Of a DNA stretch of 10,078 nucleotides, positions 1-6,212 are shown one piece after another. The stretch lies in the NCBI GenBank assembly GCA_964486075.1, contig CAZALU010000101.1, forward strand, positions 1-10,078, read 5' to 3'. A model generated the notes under the pieces. It saw only the letters and a program-made list of their open reading frames with translations. It searched no databases and was not told the DNA's origin. Both the position numbers and the translations under genes were made by a program. This DNA is from JAHIJO01 sp964486075. GTDB lineage: Bacteria; Verrucomicrobiota; Kiritimatiellia; JAAZAB01. The stretch's first letter is position 1; each line of letters starts with the position of its first letter.

Positions 1-58
1 TGCGTCCTTCCTCTCCCGGACGCAAGGGTAAACCTTGCGCTACTGAATGCGTCCTCTC
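1..58. repeat. REP repeat, end of an array continuing to the left
   Basis: The stretch holds the tail of one REP copy (TGCGTC at 1-6) and one full copy at 18-43 of the subtype whose hairpin reads CGCAAGGGTAAACCTTGCG (7-bp stem, 5-base loop). The copy ends in CTAC, so its GTAG lies on the minus strand. The linker after it (CTACTGAATGCGTCCT) recurs at about 9999-10014 at the other end of the window, so both edges of the cluster sit in the same repeat family. Positions 59-128, between this copy and the next gene's stop codon, show nothing recognisable. Confidence 0.85.
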
Positions 59-128
59 TTCTTTAAGGATACAATGCGATCATTGTTTCTGCTTGGAAAT
101 GAAACATTACAGGCTCAATAACAATCGA

Positions 129-1013
129 TCACTCCGGCCATTCCTTCAGGATCTTCGCAATCTCCGCCGGCTTGACCCCGCCGTAAATTTTTTCGTCCAC
201 TTTCACCGCCGGCGCCAGACTGCAGCAACCCAGGCAACGGACTATCTCCAACGAGAAGCGCCGGTCCTCGGTCGTCTGGCCAACGTCCACCTTGAGCTCC
301 CGCTTGAGCTCGGCAATCAGGCGCGGCGAGCCGCGGACATGGCAAGCGGTCCCGTCGCAGACGGCGATCGTATGTCGGCCCCGGGGGGTGAACGAAAACG
401 CCTTGTAAAACGTTCCCAGCCGGTACAGGCGGCTGACCGGGATATCCAGCACGTGGCCAAGATAACCGACGGCCTCCCGCGGCAGATGCCGCAGGCGGGC
501 ATTGACTTCCTGAAGAATACGGAGCACGGCGCTTTGCGACATGCCGTGCTCGGCCAGCAGGCCGTCCAACATCCGCTTCATCTCCAGGGCAATGCCCACC
601 GGCTCCTCCTCGACCTCGAAACGCGGCAGATTACGGGTCGGACAGTTTTCCAGGCACAGACCGCAGCCAGTACACTTGCTCACGTCCACGTAACGGGCTT
701 TTTGCTTCACCGCGACTTGGAAATTGCCGGCCGACCCCGTCACGCCCTGGACTTCGGCCAAGGTCAGCAGTTCAATATTCCGATGGCGCGCGGCCTCGAC
801 GAGCTTCGGGGACAAGATACACATGGAGCAGTCGTTGGTCGGGAAGGTCTTATCCAGTCGCGCCATATTGCCGCCAATGGCCGGCGTGGACTCCACCAGG
901 TACACCTTGAACCCGCCATCCGCCAGATCCAGGGCCGACTGGATGCCGGCGATCCCGCCGCCGATGACCATCACGGCGCCGGTGACGCTTTTTGGTTGTG
1001 TTGGAGCAATCAT
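129..1013 (-). CDS. Mini-HdrA (truncated FAD domain plus ferredoxin motif) fused to NuoE-like 2Fe-2S domain
   Basis: A 294-residue electron-transfer protein, soluble by sequence. Residues 14-125 match the front of the HdrA flavin domain. They include the GGGIAG dinucleotide motif (18-23), the HdrA signature around FPTNDCSMCILSPK (C62, C65) and a 4Fe-4S motif CTGCGLCLENCP (C114, C117, C120, C124). The remainder of HdrA is missing. From about residue 140 to the end the protein matches NuoE/HoxE/HydC, with all four 2Fe-2S ligands (C219, C224, C260, C264) and the helical RLGTFYKAFSF region. NuoE proteins normally pass electrons from a NuoF-type flavoprotein, so a NuoF/HydB-like partner is expected outside the window (inference). 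The ATG at 1011-1013 is chosen because it precedes the whole Rossmann motif, although its ribosome site is weak. The gene follows hdrC by 138 bases. Domain calls are firm; partner and role are inferred. Confidence 0.9.
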   Translation of the reverse strand: MIAPTQPKSVTGAVMVIGGGIAGIQSALDLADGGFKVYLVESTPAIGGNMARLDKTFPTNDCSMCILSPKLVEAARHRNIELLTLAEVQGVTGSAGNFQVAVKQKARYVDVSKCTGCGLCLENCPTRNLPRFEVEEEPVGIALEMKRMLDGLLAEHGMSQSAVLRILQEVNARLRHLPREAVGYLGHVLDIPVSRLYRLGTFYKAFSFTPRGRHTIAVCDGTACHVRGSPRLIAELKRELKVDVGQTTEDRRFSLEIVRCLGCCSLAPAVKVDEKIYGGVKPAEIAKILKEWPE

Positions 1014-1096
1014 ATTTGGACCATCATCAACAAACCACTCAACTACTCTGACTTTTCACAACGAAACGCTCGCAAGGTAAGAAATTATTATAAAAC

Positions 1097-1130
1097 TTTC
1101 GTGTATTTAGTGTGTTTCGTAGTTAAAAAT
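1097..1130 (-). repeat. Degenerate CACGAAA-type intergenic repeat
   Basis: In the 138-base gap between hdrC and the mini-HdrA gene, the plus strand reads as three imperfect units (TTTCGTGTAT, TTAGTGTG, TTTCGTAGTTAAAAA). The layout parallels the CCGTGTTCAAT/CCGTGGCTAAAA units elsewhere in the window but with a different core word. It may be a decayed relative or a third repeat family. Only one copy is visible, so this is tentative. Confidence 0.35.
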
Positions 1131-1151
1131 CCGAAGTCAGACTACTGCTGC

Positions 1152-1643
1152 CTATTTAGCTTTTTCTGTTTCTTTATCCTTGGGCGCCACCAGACAATCA
1201 CCCAACCGTTTTTTTAACTCCTCGTATTTCTGACGATCGGCCAACAGCAGGTCGGCAGCATCCCGGCGAAGCTTGTGCATCAACTCCTCCAGCCGGACCA
1301 CTTCCTCGGACACCTCCGCCTTGACGTAGCCCTCCTTGATGGCCATAACCCGCAGGGCCTTCATGACGTCGCGGAACTTGACGTTCTGGGGGCACTTCGC
1401 ATAGCAGGCATAGCACTGCAGACACTGCCACAGGGTGGGCGAAGACAAAACCTCCTGGCGCATGCCCATAAGCGTCTGGCGAATTATCCGGCGCGGATTG
1501 AATTGGTCGTTGACAAACGCCACTGGGCAGGCTGCAGTGCAGGTGCCGCAAGCGAAACACAGCTTGATGTTTTCACCGCCCGGGCAGGCCGCCACGTCGT
1601 CTTTGAATTTCGGGTCCAGATTCTTGCTGTGGATCGTTTCCAT
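1152..1643 (-). CDS. hdrC: HdrC-like heterodisulfide reductase subunit, two 4Fe-4S clusters
   Basis: A 163-residue iron-sulfur protein of the HdrC family, which relays electrons between HdrA and the catalytic HdrB subunit in Hdr complexes. Two complete cubane motifs are visible: CFACGTCTAACP (C29, C32, C35, C39) and CLQCYACYAKCP (C74, C77, C80, C84). Each is followed by the Pro typical of HdrC/GlpC-type ferredoxins. The C-terminal third is helical and charged, and ends in a Lys/Glu-rich tail. The ATG at 1641-1643 has GGTGG about nine bases upstream. No HdrB with CCG domains lies next to it, although HdrC and HdrB are usually adjacent or fused. Here the next gene is mini-HdrA-NuoE. The cluster context with metV/metF suggests a role in feeding electrons to methylene-THF reductase (inference). 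Confidence 0.9.
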   Translation of the reverse strand: METIHSKNLDPKFKDDVAACPGGENIKLCFACGTCTAACPVAFVNDQFNPRRIIRQTLMGMRQEVLSSPTLWQCLQCYACYAKCPQNVKFRDVMKALRVMAIKEGYVKAEVSEEVVRLEELMHKLRRDAADLLLADRQKYEELKKRLGDCLVAPKDKETEKAK

Positions 1644-1686
1644 AGTTATTTTCCACCGGTTATCTATTCAGTTAAAAATATTTTTT

Positions 1687-1719
1687 AGCCACGGATGAAA
1701 CACTGATTGAACACTGATA
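1687..1719 (+). repeat. CACGGAT-family terminal repeat beside the GxxExxY pseudogene
   Basis: This copy begins AGCCACGGATGAAACACTGA and continues with GATTGAACACTGATA. It lies 11 bases past the stop end of the broken GxxExxY copy. It is inverted relative to the CCGTGGCT ends of the array on the gene's other side. The same arrangement surrounds the intact gene at 5840-6208 (copy at 5802-5833). Confidence 0.75.
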
Positions 1720-1730
1720 CTGGATTATTT

Positions 1731-1898
1731 TTAAAACACCATGCGCTTAAATTCAACCTTGGTCCGGCCAAAGTTTATTAACAGCTCCACCTTGATGCCG
1801 ATTCCCTTTAAGTCGTTCAGGGATTACGGCTCGTCTTGACGATTATATTCTTTCGCCCTAATTATTTATTCTGTAATACCCTGTGCTTTCAACTGCAT
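1731..1898 (-). pseudogene. GxxExxY gene remnant with 67-codon internal deletion and two stops
   Basis: Read on the minus strand from the ATG at 1896-1898, 56 codons align end to end with the intact GxxExxY protein at 5840-6208. The first 15 codons (MQLKAQGIT, E, stop, IIRA) match its residues 1-15. The frame then jumps to its K83 and continues KEYNRQDEP, stop, SLNDLKGIGIKV to the same C-terminus, KRMVF. Exactly 67 codons (201 bases) are missing in frame, including the GxxExxY motif and the nuclease core. Two in-frame TAA codons replace K11 and Q92 of the intact copy, so this is a dead copy. The last 50 bases are nearly identical to the intact gene, so the duplication is fairly recent. A CACGGAT repeat (1687-1719) lies on one side and a tandem array (1899-2110) on the other. 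Confidence 0.9.
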
Positions 1899-2110
1899 CT
1901 CCATCCGTGTTCAACAGTGGCTATCCTTCCCGCTTCCTCTTCATCCGTGTTCAATCCGTGGCTAAAACTCCCCATCCTTCCCGCTCCCTCTCCATCCGTG
2001 TTCAATCCGTGTTCAATCCGTGGCTAAAACTCCCCATCCTTCCCGCTTCCTCTCCATCCGTGTTCAATCCGTGGCTAAAATTAGATCCTATTCTTCCGTG
2101 GTCAAAATTA
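1899..2110 (-). repeat. Tandem array of 51- and 62-bp CCGTGTTCAAT/CCGTGGCTAAAA units
   Basis: The units read, on the plus strand, CCGTGGCTAAAACTCCCCAT, then a C/T-rich stretch (CCTTCCCGCTTCCTCTCCAT), then CCGTGTTCAAT once (51 bp) or twice (62 bp). About four units are visible, the leftmost and rightmost degenerate. The array starts directly at the start codon of the GxxExxY remnant and runs into the 3' end of metF, supplying that gene's last codons and its stop. It is closely related to the array at 6213-6700, which has the same position relative to the intact GxxExxY gene. Confidence 0.85.
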
Positions 2111-3063
2111 TCCGGCGCCGGCCTTGGCAACAGCCCGGCCAGGGTCATGATTTCGCCGACCTTATGCTCCCACTCGATGGCCATCAGGTGAATCCCGGCC
2201 ACCCCCTCCATCTGCCGGAGCTCCTGGATCTGCTCCACGCAGATACGGATACCCTCGTTCTTGGGATCCTTGGATTTTTCAATACGCTCAATCAGCGCCG
2301 GCGGCATAGTAATACCGGCCACCTTGTCGCGCATATACCGAGCCATGCCAATGGTTTTAATCGGCGTCAGTCCGGCCAGTATCTTGCACTGACGGTGCAG
2401 TCCGCGTTCACGAACCAGGTCCATCCAGCGCCGGAAACGTTCCATGTCATAAATGCACTGGGTCTGAATAAAGTCCACCCCGGCCTTGATTTTCTTTTCC
2501 AGCCGGATCGCCCGGAATTCGAACGGATCGGCGAAGGGATTAGCGGCTCCGCCGATGAACATGCGCGGCTCTTTGACTTCCGCCTTGGCCGTGTTCTTGA
2601 TCTCCTCGCCACAGGCGAATATTTTCTTATCGCGCATGTCCCGCACCATCCCGATCAGTTGGATGGAATCGAGGTCGAAGACATGCCGGGCTGCGGGATG
2701 GTTGCCAAAACACTGGTGGTCTCCGCTCAGGCAGACTAAATTACGGATGCCGAGCAGGTGCGCGCCCAGGATGTCCGCCTGCATCGCCAGCCGGTTCCGG
2801 TCGCGGCAGGTCATCTGCATCACCGGTTCCAGCCCCTGGTCCAAGGCTAGCTTGGCAGCCGCCAGGCTGGAAACGCGCACGATCGCGGTCTGGTTATCCG
2901 TGATGTTCACGGCGTCCACTTTCCCGCGCAAATGCCCGGCCTTGAGGACAATCGTCTCCAAGTCCGCGCTCTTCGGCGGCCCCAGCTCGGCGGTCACCAC
3001 GAACTCGCCGGCGATCAGCAGCTTTTCCAGGTTGCTTCCGGATTTGTAAGTTGGCTCATCCAT
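2002..3063 (-). CDS. metF: Methylenetetrahydrofolate reductase, MetF, with repeat-encoded tail
   Basis: FAD-dependent TIM-barrel enzyme that reduces 5,10-methylene-THF to 5-methyl-THF, the last folate step of the Wood-Ljungdahl methyl branch. Family marks seen are the N-terminal GEFVVTAELGPPK with the catalytic-type Glu, NITDNQTA, the LSGDH flavin loop, FIQTQ and the C-terminal MTLAGLLPRP where relatives usually end. About 30 further residues follow. They are encoded by the CACGGAT array: two copies of FSHGLNTD appear and the TGA stop (2002-2004) is itself in a repeat. The start is uncertain. I prefer the ATG at 3061-3063 (353 residues). ATGs at 3070-3072 and 3073-3075 lie beside a GGGGA. An upstream GTG at 3118-3120 is inside another repeat and unlikely. 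The gene lies downstream of metV, as expected for the MetVF pair. Confidence 0.93.
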   Translation of the reverse strand: MDEPTYKSGSNLEKLLIAGEFVVTAELGPPKSADLETIVLKAGHLRGKVDAVNITDNQTAIVRVSSLAAAKLALDQGLEPVMQMTCRDRNRLAMQADILGAHLLGIRNLVCLSGDHQCFGNHPAARHVFDLDSIQLIGMVRDMRDKKIFACGEEIKNTAKAEVKEPRMFIGGAANPFADPFEFRAIRLEKKIKAGVDFIQTQCIYDMERFRRWMDLVRERGLHRQCKILAGLTPIKTIGMARYMRDKVAGITMPPALIERIEKSKDPKNEGIRICVEQIQELRQMEGVAGIHLMAIEWEHKVGEIMTLAGLLPRPAPDNFDHGRIGSNFSHGLNTDGEEAGRMGSFSHGLNTD

Positions 3064-3114
3064 AGCGACCATCATTTCCCCAAGCAGGCGGTTGCTCGCA
3101 ACCCATAAAAAATC

Positions 3115-3208
3115 AACCACGGATTACACCGATTACACGGATAAAGAGGAGAATCTGAATCCTTGTTAACTTATGAATTATCAGTGACATCTGTGAAATC
3201 AGTGGTGA
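3115..3208. repeat. MITE-like module between metV and metF
   Basis: A left arm AACCACGGATTACACCGATT, extended by ACACGGATA (3115-3143), faces an imperfect inverted right arm (3179-3208, TATCAGTGACATCTGTGAAA then TCAGTGGTGA). About 35 A/T-rich bases lie between. No gene is inside. The word set (GGATTACAC, CACTGATTTCAC when inverted) matches the ATTACAC variant around the GxxExxY gene at 4182-4553. Confidence 0.6.
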
Positions 3209-3240
3209 ATAGTTACCCATCCTGACCTTAAGTCCTACCT

Positions 3241-3262
3241 GAACCCCGAACCCTGAACCCTA
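3241..3262 (+). repeat. Short GAACCCY tandem repeat
   Basis: Three tandem heptamer-like units (GAACCCC, GAACCCT, GAACCCT) lie in the metV-metF gap just after the MITE-like module. No function is apparent. Confidence 0.5.
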
Positions 3263-3297
3263 CCAATATGTTTAATTATGAACAAAGACTTCTTATA

Positions 3298-3957
3298 TCA
3301 CGTCTGCGTCACGTCCTCCCTTGTCAGTCGGCGCGGGCCACCGCTGTGGGTTTTCGACCAGTCACGCGGCGGCGTGTTTTCGGAGAGCGTCTCCAGTTTA
3401 CCCAGAGCCTTCAACCGGTCGTAAATCAACTGCCAACCGCATTCGATATTCTCCGGGTCCACCTCGCACATGCCCTCTTCTGACCCGCCGCAGGGACCAT
3501 TGCAAAGCGATTTGGAACAGCGCGTAACGGGACAAACCCCACCAAACAGGCCGAGCTTGCAGTTACCGCAGGCCAGACAGTTTTCCTGCCACTGGCCACC
3601 CGCTTCGTTGGTACCCATAAATTTTGTATTCAGCGCCGGATAGACCGGCTTATCCGGGAACAGTCGCGCCACCAACTGCACGCCCACACCGCAGGCCAGC
3701 GACAGGATCGCGTCGCACTCTTCAGCCTGTTGGCGGATCGGATCGAAGAATTCGGCGTCGCACTGGCGTTCGATCGTGTTTTCAACGGTTGCCACTCCGC
3801 CACCCAGCCGCAGCACCGACGCCAGCATGGCCACCTCGCGCTCTCCGCCGGCCAAGCAGACGGTGACGCACGTGCCGCAGCCCAGCACCAGCACCTTCCG
3901 GTGCCCGGCCAGGTAGCCCTTGATCTCGTCAATCGGTTTCTGTTCGGCAACGATCAT
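3298..3957 (-). CDS. metV: MetV, iron-sulfur/zinc partner of methylenetetrahydrofolate reductase
   Basis: A 219-residue protein of the MetV family (MTHFR C-terminal domain). In acetogens MetV binds MetF and passes it electrons. An N-terminal segment carries CGTCVTVC (C27, C30, C34) in a Rossmann-like fold. The C-terminal part has the family's Cys-rich block: CLACGNC (C127, C130, C133), GGVCPVTRC (C142, C147), then LCNGPCGG and further Cys at 164 and 173. The ATG at 3955-3957 has GAGG seven bases upstream. It lies directly upstream of metF, though 234 bases of repeat-derived DNA separate the two genes. The last 30 or so residues are polar and unlike the family core. The identification is firm; the electron donor in this organism is inferred to be the Hdr proteins encoded nearby. 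Confidence 0.93.
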   Translation of the reverse strand: MIVAEQKPIDEIKGYLAGHRKVLVLGCGTCVTVCLAGGEREVAMLASVLRLGGGVATVENTIERQCDAEFFDPIRQQAEECDAILSLACGVGVQLVARLFPDKPVYPALNTKFMGTNEAGGQWQENCLACGNCKLGLFGGVCPVTRCSKSLCNGPCGGSEEGMCEVDPENIECGWQLIYDRLKALGKLETLSENTPPRDWSKTHSGGPRRLTREDVTQT

Positions 3958-3977
3958 TATTCAACCTCGGATTTCTT

Positions 3978-4120
3978 ACCACGGATTACACTGATTACAC
4001 GGATTAAAATAATTAAAAGATTTTTCGATTACCTTTTCGATCAAGACTAAACCGTTCAACCCCTCATTCTTTCAATCATTAAGCGGGTTCTCATCAGTAA
4101 AATCAGTGTAATCCGTGGTT
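3978..4120. repeat. MITE-like inverted-repeat module downstream of GxxExxY gene
   Basis: The left arm at 3978-4005 (ACCACGGATTACACTGATTA, then CACGGATT) and the right arm at 4094-4120 (ending CAGTGTAATCCGTGGTT) are inverted copies of each other, with about 90 A/T-rich bases between. No coding sequence or GxxExxY remnant is recognisable in the core. The left arm ends within 20 bases of the metV start codon, so the module makes up most of the metV leader. Confidence 0.75.
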
Positions 4121-4139
4121 GTCTTCTCTTTTCTTTGTT

Positions 4140-4152
4140 GCGGCTATGCCGC
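4140..4152. repeat. Small GC-rich palindrome
   Basis: GCGGCTATGCCGC forms a 5-bp stem with a 3-base loop in an otherwise A/T-rich gap, 30 bases past the GxxExxY stop codon. No T-tract follows it on the minus strand, so it is not an obvious terminator. It may be a lone REP-like element. Confidence 0.4.
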
Positions 4153-4181
4153 GCCACGCCACCTGTAAATTAATCCATTGA

Positions 4182-4553
4182 TTATCTCACAACCCGTTTC
4201 CATTCAAGTTTAGCCTTCTTAAAATTCAGCAATAGAGCCAGACGCAATCCCGTGATCGCAAGATAACCGGTCATTTGAGCCAGGTGAGTCTCGTTGAACG
4301 CGGACACTACCTTGGGATCCACGATGACCATGTTGTCAACGATCAGGTCAGGAAGCAACGTTCCGATTTCTTTCCCCTTATACGCGACCTTGAATAGCCT
4401 CTGCTGATCCACCGTATGACCGCGATCACCCAGCTCGATCACAAGGGCGTTTTCATAGAGCTTTTCATCCAATCCCGGCTTCAGCTCGTTTAAAACAACC
4501 ATGGCCGCGCCGATAATAACCTTGCTTAATTCCTCATGAATCAACTCTTTCAT
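4182..4553 (-). CDS. GxxExxY protein, diverged copy (PD-(D/E)XK nuclease-like)
   Basis: A 123-residue protein with the family signature GLDEKLY (G27, E30, Y33) and a C-terminal LLLNFKKAKLEWKRVV block. A PD-(D/E)XK-like core is visible as PD at 68-69 and D79-P80-K81, where the other copy has E-I-K. Family function is not established; nuclease-like folds are proposed from sequence. The protein is clearly different from the copy at 5840-6208, so it is not a recent duplicate. The ATG at 4551-4553 has AGGGA 11 bases upstream. It is flanked by CACGGATTACACTGATT repeats in inverted orientation: 4569-4597 upstream and the module at 3978-4120 downstream. It sits between folD and metV but has no evident metabolic link, so it looks like an inserted passenger. 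Confidence 0.85.
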   Translation of the reverse strand: MKELIHEELSKVIIGAAMVVLNELKPGLDEKLYENALVIELGDRGHTVDQQRLFKVAYKGKEIGTLLPDLIVDNMVIVDPKVVSAFNETHLAQMTGYLAITGLRLALLLNFKKAKLEWKRVVR

Positions 4554-4568
4554 CAGACGTATATTCCC

Positions 4569-4597
4569 TATCAGTGAAATCAGTGTAATCCGTGGTA
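4569..4597 (-). repeat. CACGGATTACAC repeat upstream of the diverged GxxExxY gene
   Basis: On the minus strand this reads TACCACGGATTACACTGATT followed by TCACTGATA. It is inverted relative to the arm at 3978-4005, so the GxxExxY gene at 4182-4553 is enclosed by opposed copies. It ends about 15 bases before the start codon and fills most of the folD-GxxExxY gap. Confidence 0.8.
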
Positions 4598-4638
4598 AAA
4601 TTTATTGTTTTTCTTCGCCGTTCCTGATTGATCAGGTG

Positions 4639-5520
4639 CTAACGTAATGTCCGTTTTGCGGATTCGACGGTGTTGAACAACAGCATGGTGATGGTCATCG
4701 GACCCACCCCGCCGGGCACCGGCGTAATCAGGCTGGCCTGCTCCTTGACCGCCTCGAAATCCACGTCGCCCACCAGCCGGAACCCGCTTTTCTTGGACGG
4801 ATCGTTGATCCGGTTGACGCCGACATCTATCACCACCGCGCCGGGCTTGACCATGTCCGCGGTGATCGTGTTCGGCCGGCCGGCGGCGGCCACGATGACA
4901 TCCGCCTGCCGGGTAAAATAGCCGATATCCTTCGTGCCGGTATGACAAAGCGTCACAGTCGCATTGGCGGCATCGTTTTTCTGCGCCAGCATATTCGCCA
5001 ACGGCTTACCCACGATGTTGCTGCGTCCCACGATGACCACGTGTAATCCCTTGAGCTTGACGCCGCTGCGCGCCAGCAACTGGAGCACCCCGTGGGGAGT
5101 GCAGGGCAGGTACGCCTTCTGGCCCAGGACCATGCGCCCCACGTTCACGGGGTGGAAACCGTCCACGTCCTTGGCCGGATCGATCGCCAGCAGGACCTCG
5201 GCTTCGTTCAAATGCTTGGGCAACGGCAATTGCACCAGGATGCCGTGGATCCGGGGATCCGCGTTCAGCTGCTGCACCCGGGCCATCAGCTCGGCCTGGG
5301 TAGTCGTAGCCGGCATGCGGTTATCGTCCGAAAAAAGGCCGGTCTCTGCGCAGGCCTTTTCCTTGGCCGAAACATACGATTTGGAGGCTGGGTCTTCGCC
5401 GACCAGGATTACGCCCAGCCCGGGCACCACGCCGCGCTCTTTCAACTGCGCGACCTGAGATTTCAGTTCAGCACGAATATCCTCCGCCACCTGCTTGCCG
5501 TCAATGATTTTGGCCGTCAT
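4639..5520 (-). CDS. folD: FolD, methylene-THF dehydrogenase / methenyl-THF cyclohydrolase
   Basis: Bifunctional cytosolic enzyme that interconverts formyl-, methenyl- and methylene-THF with NAD(P)H. It supplies the substrate of MetF in the methyl branch. The 293-residue length is typical. Visible motifs are YVSAK with catalytic-type Y49 and K53, VQLPLPKHL, the DVDGFHPVNVGRM loop, PCTPHGV, the nucleotide-binding GRSNIVGKPLA and the C-terminal PVPGGVGPMT. The start is set at the ATG at 5518-5520 (MTAKIIDGK), with AGGAA seven bases upstream. The frame stays open for 24 more codons, but those are encoded by a CACGGAT repeat and are not homologous to FolD. The gene lies between two GxxExxY cassettes and upstream of metV and metF, on the same strand. 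Confidence 0.96.
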   Translation of the reverse strand: MTAKIIDGKQVAEDIRAELKSQVAQLKERGVVPGLGVILVGEDPASKSYVSAKEKACAETGLFSDDNRMPATTTQAELMARVQQLNADPRIHGILVQLPLPKHLNEAEVLLAIDPAKDVDGFHPVNVGRMVLGQKAYLPCTPHGVLQLLARSGVKLKGLHVVIVGRSNIVGKPLANMLAQKNDAANATVTLCHTGTKDIGYFTRQADVIVAAAGRPNTITADMVKPGAVVIDVGVNRINDPSKKSGFRLVGDVDFEAVKEQASLITPVPGGVGPMTITMLLFNTVESAKRTLR

Positions 5521-5538
5521 AATTATTTCCTGTTTTTT

Positions 5539-5703
5539 GCCACGGATGAAACACAGATTGAACACTGATATATGCTTGAAACACCCCCTCATTATCTATC
5601 AAGTAATAATCCATCATGGACGGCCCAACACAAGATCAGGCCCTACAAATAACAATTTCCTGTTAGATCAAATTATCCGCTATCCGTGTTTCATCTGTGG
5701 TTA
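5539..5703. repeat. MITE-like inverted-repeat module upstream of folD
   Basis: The left arm 5539-5570 (GCCACGGATGAAACACAGAT, then TGAACACTGATA) and the right arm 5682-5703 (ATCCGTGTTTCATCTGTGGT, then TA) are opposed copies around about 110 bases with no gene. It uses the GATGAAACACAGATT variant, as at the intact GxxExxY gene nearby. It contributes the folD leader; the left arm ends 19 bases before the folD start. Confidence 0.75.
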
Positions 5704-5729
5704 AAATTCCAATCCTGTTCTGCTCACAT

Positions 5730-5800
5730 CACGCACTATCCGTGTGCCACCCGCGTTTAATCAGTGGCCACCGACCTCCCCTATCCTTCCAAATTCATAT
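5730..5800 (-). repeat. Degenerate array unit between the MITE-like module and the GxxExxY gene
   Basis: The minus strand reads GGAAGGATAGGGGAGGTCGG followed by TGGCCACTGATT. This aligns with the array spacer GGAAGGATGGGGAGTTTTAG and its CCACGGATT. A further TATCCGTGTGCCACCCGCGT stretch lies to the left. It is a decayed unit of the same array family. Confidence 0.6.
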
Positions 5801-5801
5801 C

Positions 5802-5833
5802 AGCCACGGATGAAACACAGATTCAACACGGAT
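5802..5833 (+). repeat. Terminal repeat at the 3' side of the intact GxxExxY gene
   Basis: The copy reads AGCCACGGATGAAACACAGA then TTCAACACGGAT, and lies seven bases from the gene's stop codon. Its inverted partner is ATCCGTGTGTAATCCGTGGCT-like sequence at 6214-6234, just upstream of the start codon. The gene is therefore closely bracketed by opposed ends. Confidence 0.8.
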
Positions 5834-5839
5834 GTTTGT

Positions 5840-6208
5840 TTAAAAGACCATGCGCTTAAATTCAACCTTGGTCCGGCCAAAGTTTATTAACAGCCCAACT
5901 TTAATGCCAGTTCCTTTCAACTCGTTGAGCAATTGCGGTTCATCCTGCCGATTATATTCTTTGGCAACTTTTATTTCCACCATAACTTTATTTTCAACAA
6001 ACAGATCGGCCGCATAATCACCAACGACTACGGTTTTGTAACGAACATGAATGGGATGTTCCATTTCCACGCGCAATCCCATCCTTTGCAACTCAACGTG
6101 TAATGCTTTCTGATAAACCTTTTCCAAAAAACCATACCCCAGTGCCCGATGCACCTCAAATGCCGCTCCAATTATCTTTCCCGTAATATCCTGCGCCTCT
6201 AAATTCAT
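5840..6208 (-). CDS. GxxExxY protein (PD-(D/E)XK nuclease-like)
   Basis: A 122-residue protein with the signature GFLEKVY (G26, E29, Y32), a nuclease-like core DYAADLFVENKVMVEIK (D68, E78, K80) and the conserved C-terminus LLINFGRTKVEFKRMVF. The biochemical role of this family is not established. The PD-(D/E)XK resemblance suggests DNA or RNA cleavage. The start at 6206-6208 is fixed by alignment to the N-terminus kept in the pseudogene at 1731-1898. The only ribosome-site candidate is CGGAT from the adjoining repeat. The gene lies tightly between a terminal repeat (5802-5833) and a long tandem array (6213-6700). It is parent or sister to the deleted copy near metF. It probably moves or spreads with its repeats and has no metabolic link to the operon (inference). 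Confidence 0.9.
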   Translation of the reverse strand: MNLEAQDITGKIIGAAFEVHRALGYGFLEKVYQKALHVELQRMGLRVEMEHPIHVRYKTVVVGDYAADLFVENKVMVEIKVAKEYNRQDEPQLLNELKGTGIKVGLLINFGRTKVEFKRMVF

Positions 6209-6212
6209 ATAT

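Noticed and set aside
93..1217. Long plus-strand open frame opposite the mini-HdrA-NuoE gene
   Set aside because: It is antisense to a gene with clear HdrA and NuoE motifs and shows no family motif itself; it is a GC-rich shadow frame.
1836..2191. Plus-strand frames with repeated PSVFNPWLKLPILP-like peptides
   Set aside because: They are translations of the tandem array with no start signal and they run over the metF 3' end. The same peptides appear at every array, so they reflect the DNA repeat and not a protein.
4629..4642. CCTGATCAATCAGG hairpin at the folD stop as a terminator
   Set aside because: The stem is only five pairs and no T-run follows on the minus strand.
5521..5592. 24-residue N-terminal extension of the FolD frame
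   Set aside because: It is encoded by a CACGGAT repeat. The ATG at 5518-5520 has a good ribosome site and matches the usual FolD start.
5784..5798. Possible second GxxExxY remnant (ATATGAATTTGGAA on the minus strand, reading MNLE)
   Set aside because: Only about 15 bases match the gene start, and the adjoining sequence aligns better with a degenerate array spacer.
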